DNA from: Endomicrobiia bacterium
Lineage (GTDB): Bacteria > Elusimicrobiota > Endomicrobiia > PHAN01
Assembly: GCA_030018875.1 (NCBI GenBank)
Contig: JASEHK010000077.1
Coordinates: forward strand, 1 to 6,878
Length of the DNA stretch: 6,878 nucleotides
Reading direction: 5' to 3'
Under the pieces are notes generated by a model. That model saw only the letters and a program-made list of their open reading frames with translations, did not search any database and was not told the DNA's origin. This document shows positions 1 to 6,878 of this stretch, one piece after another (the first letter of the stretch is position 1; every line of letters starts with the position of its first letter). The position numbers and the translations under genes were made by a program.

Positions 1-2
1 AT

Positions 3-6878
<6,876 letters not shown>

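Overview
The window is one continuous piece of a single very large protein-coding gene on the + strand. Reading codons that start at bases 3, 6, 9 and so on, I find no stop codon from base 3 to the last base, 6878: 2292 codons, open at both ends. Neither the real start, the real stop, a promoter nor a terminator lies inside the window. Residue r of the visible fragment starts at base 3r.

Layout. Bases 3-941 encode a beta-propeller-like stretch with six W-x(4-6)-W/F repeats about 53 residues apart. From about base 942 to the end the protein is a string of Ig-like/fibronectin-III-like modules of two families. Family F (five copies, about 100 aa) looks like FN3: DW near the start, SGVSNYE, EISTD, YYWRARARDNAGNYS, and a VDTxPP linker. 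Family B (thirteen copies, 111-123 aa) is an Ig-like module I cannot name. Its consensus is roughly NNxSGDxxWR, YxVxFxD, a central DW, YxxxWSV, GTNYVSVRxxDLAGN, DAFxxxKDTTPP. The order is propeller-B1-F1-B2-F2-F3-B3 to B13-F4-F5, and F5 is cut by the window edge.

Inference on biology. A protein built only of propeller and Ig-like beta modules, with few cysteines and no catalytic domain in view, is most likely an extracellular or cell-surface protein (adhesin, surface fibre, or the stalk of a secreted enzyme). From memory, DNAGNYS / KDTTPP tandem modules in giant proteins resemble those of uncultured bacterial phyla such as Elusimicrobiota or Omnitrophota. The taxonomic call is tentative, as there is no marker gene here.

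The most interesting DNA-level feature is a set of short tandem repeats with units of 7 or 8 bp, not multiples of 3, at two equivalent loops of the F modules. Loss or gain of one heptamer would frameshift the giant gene and reach a nearby stop, so phase variation is possible though unproven. The F1 and F3 modules also share a 72-bp block with only three differences, all silent, which points to recent duplication or gene conversion. There are no intergenic stretches, RNA genes, complete mobile elements or CRISPR arrays.
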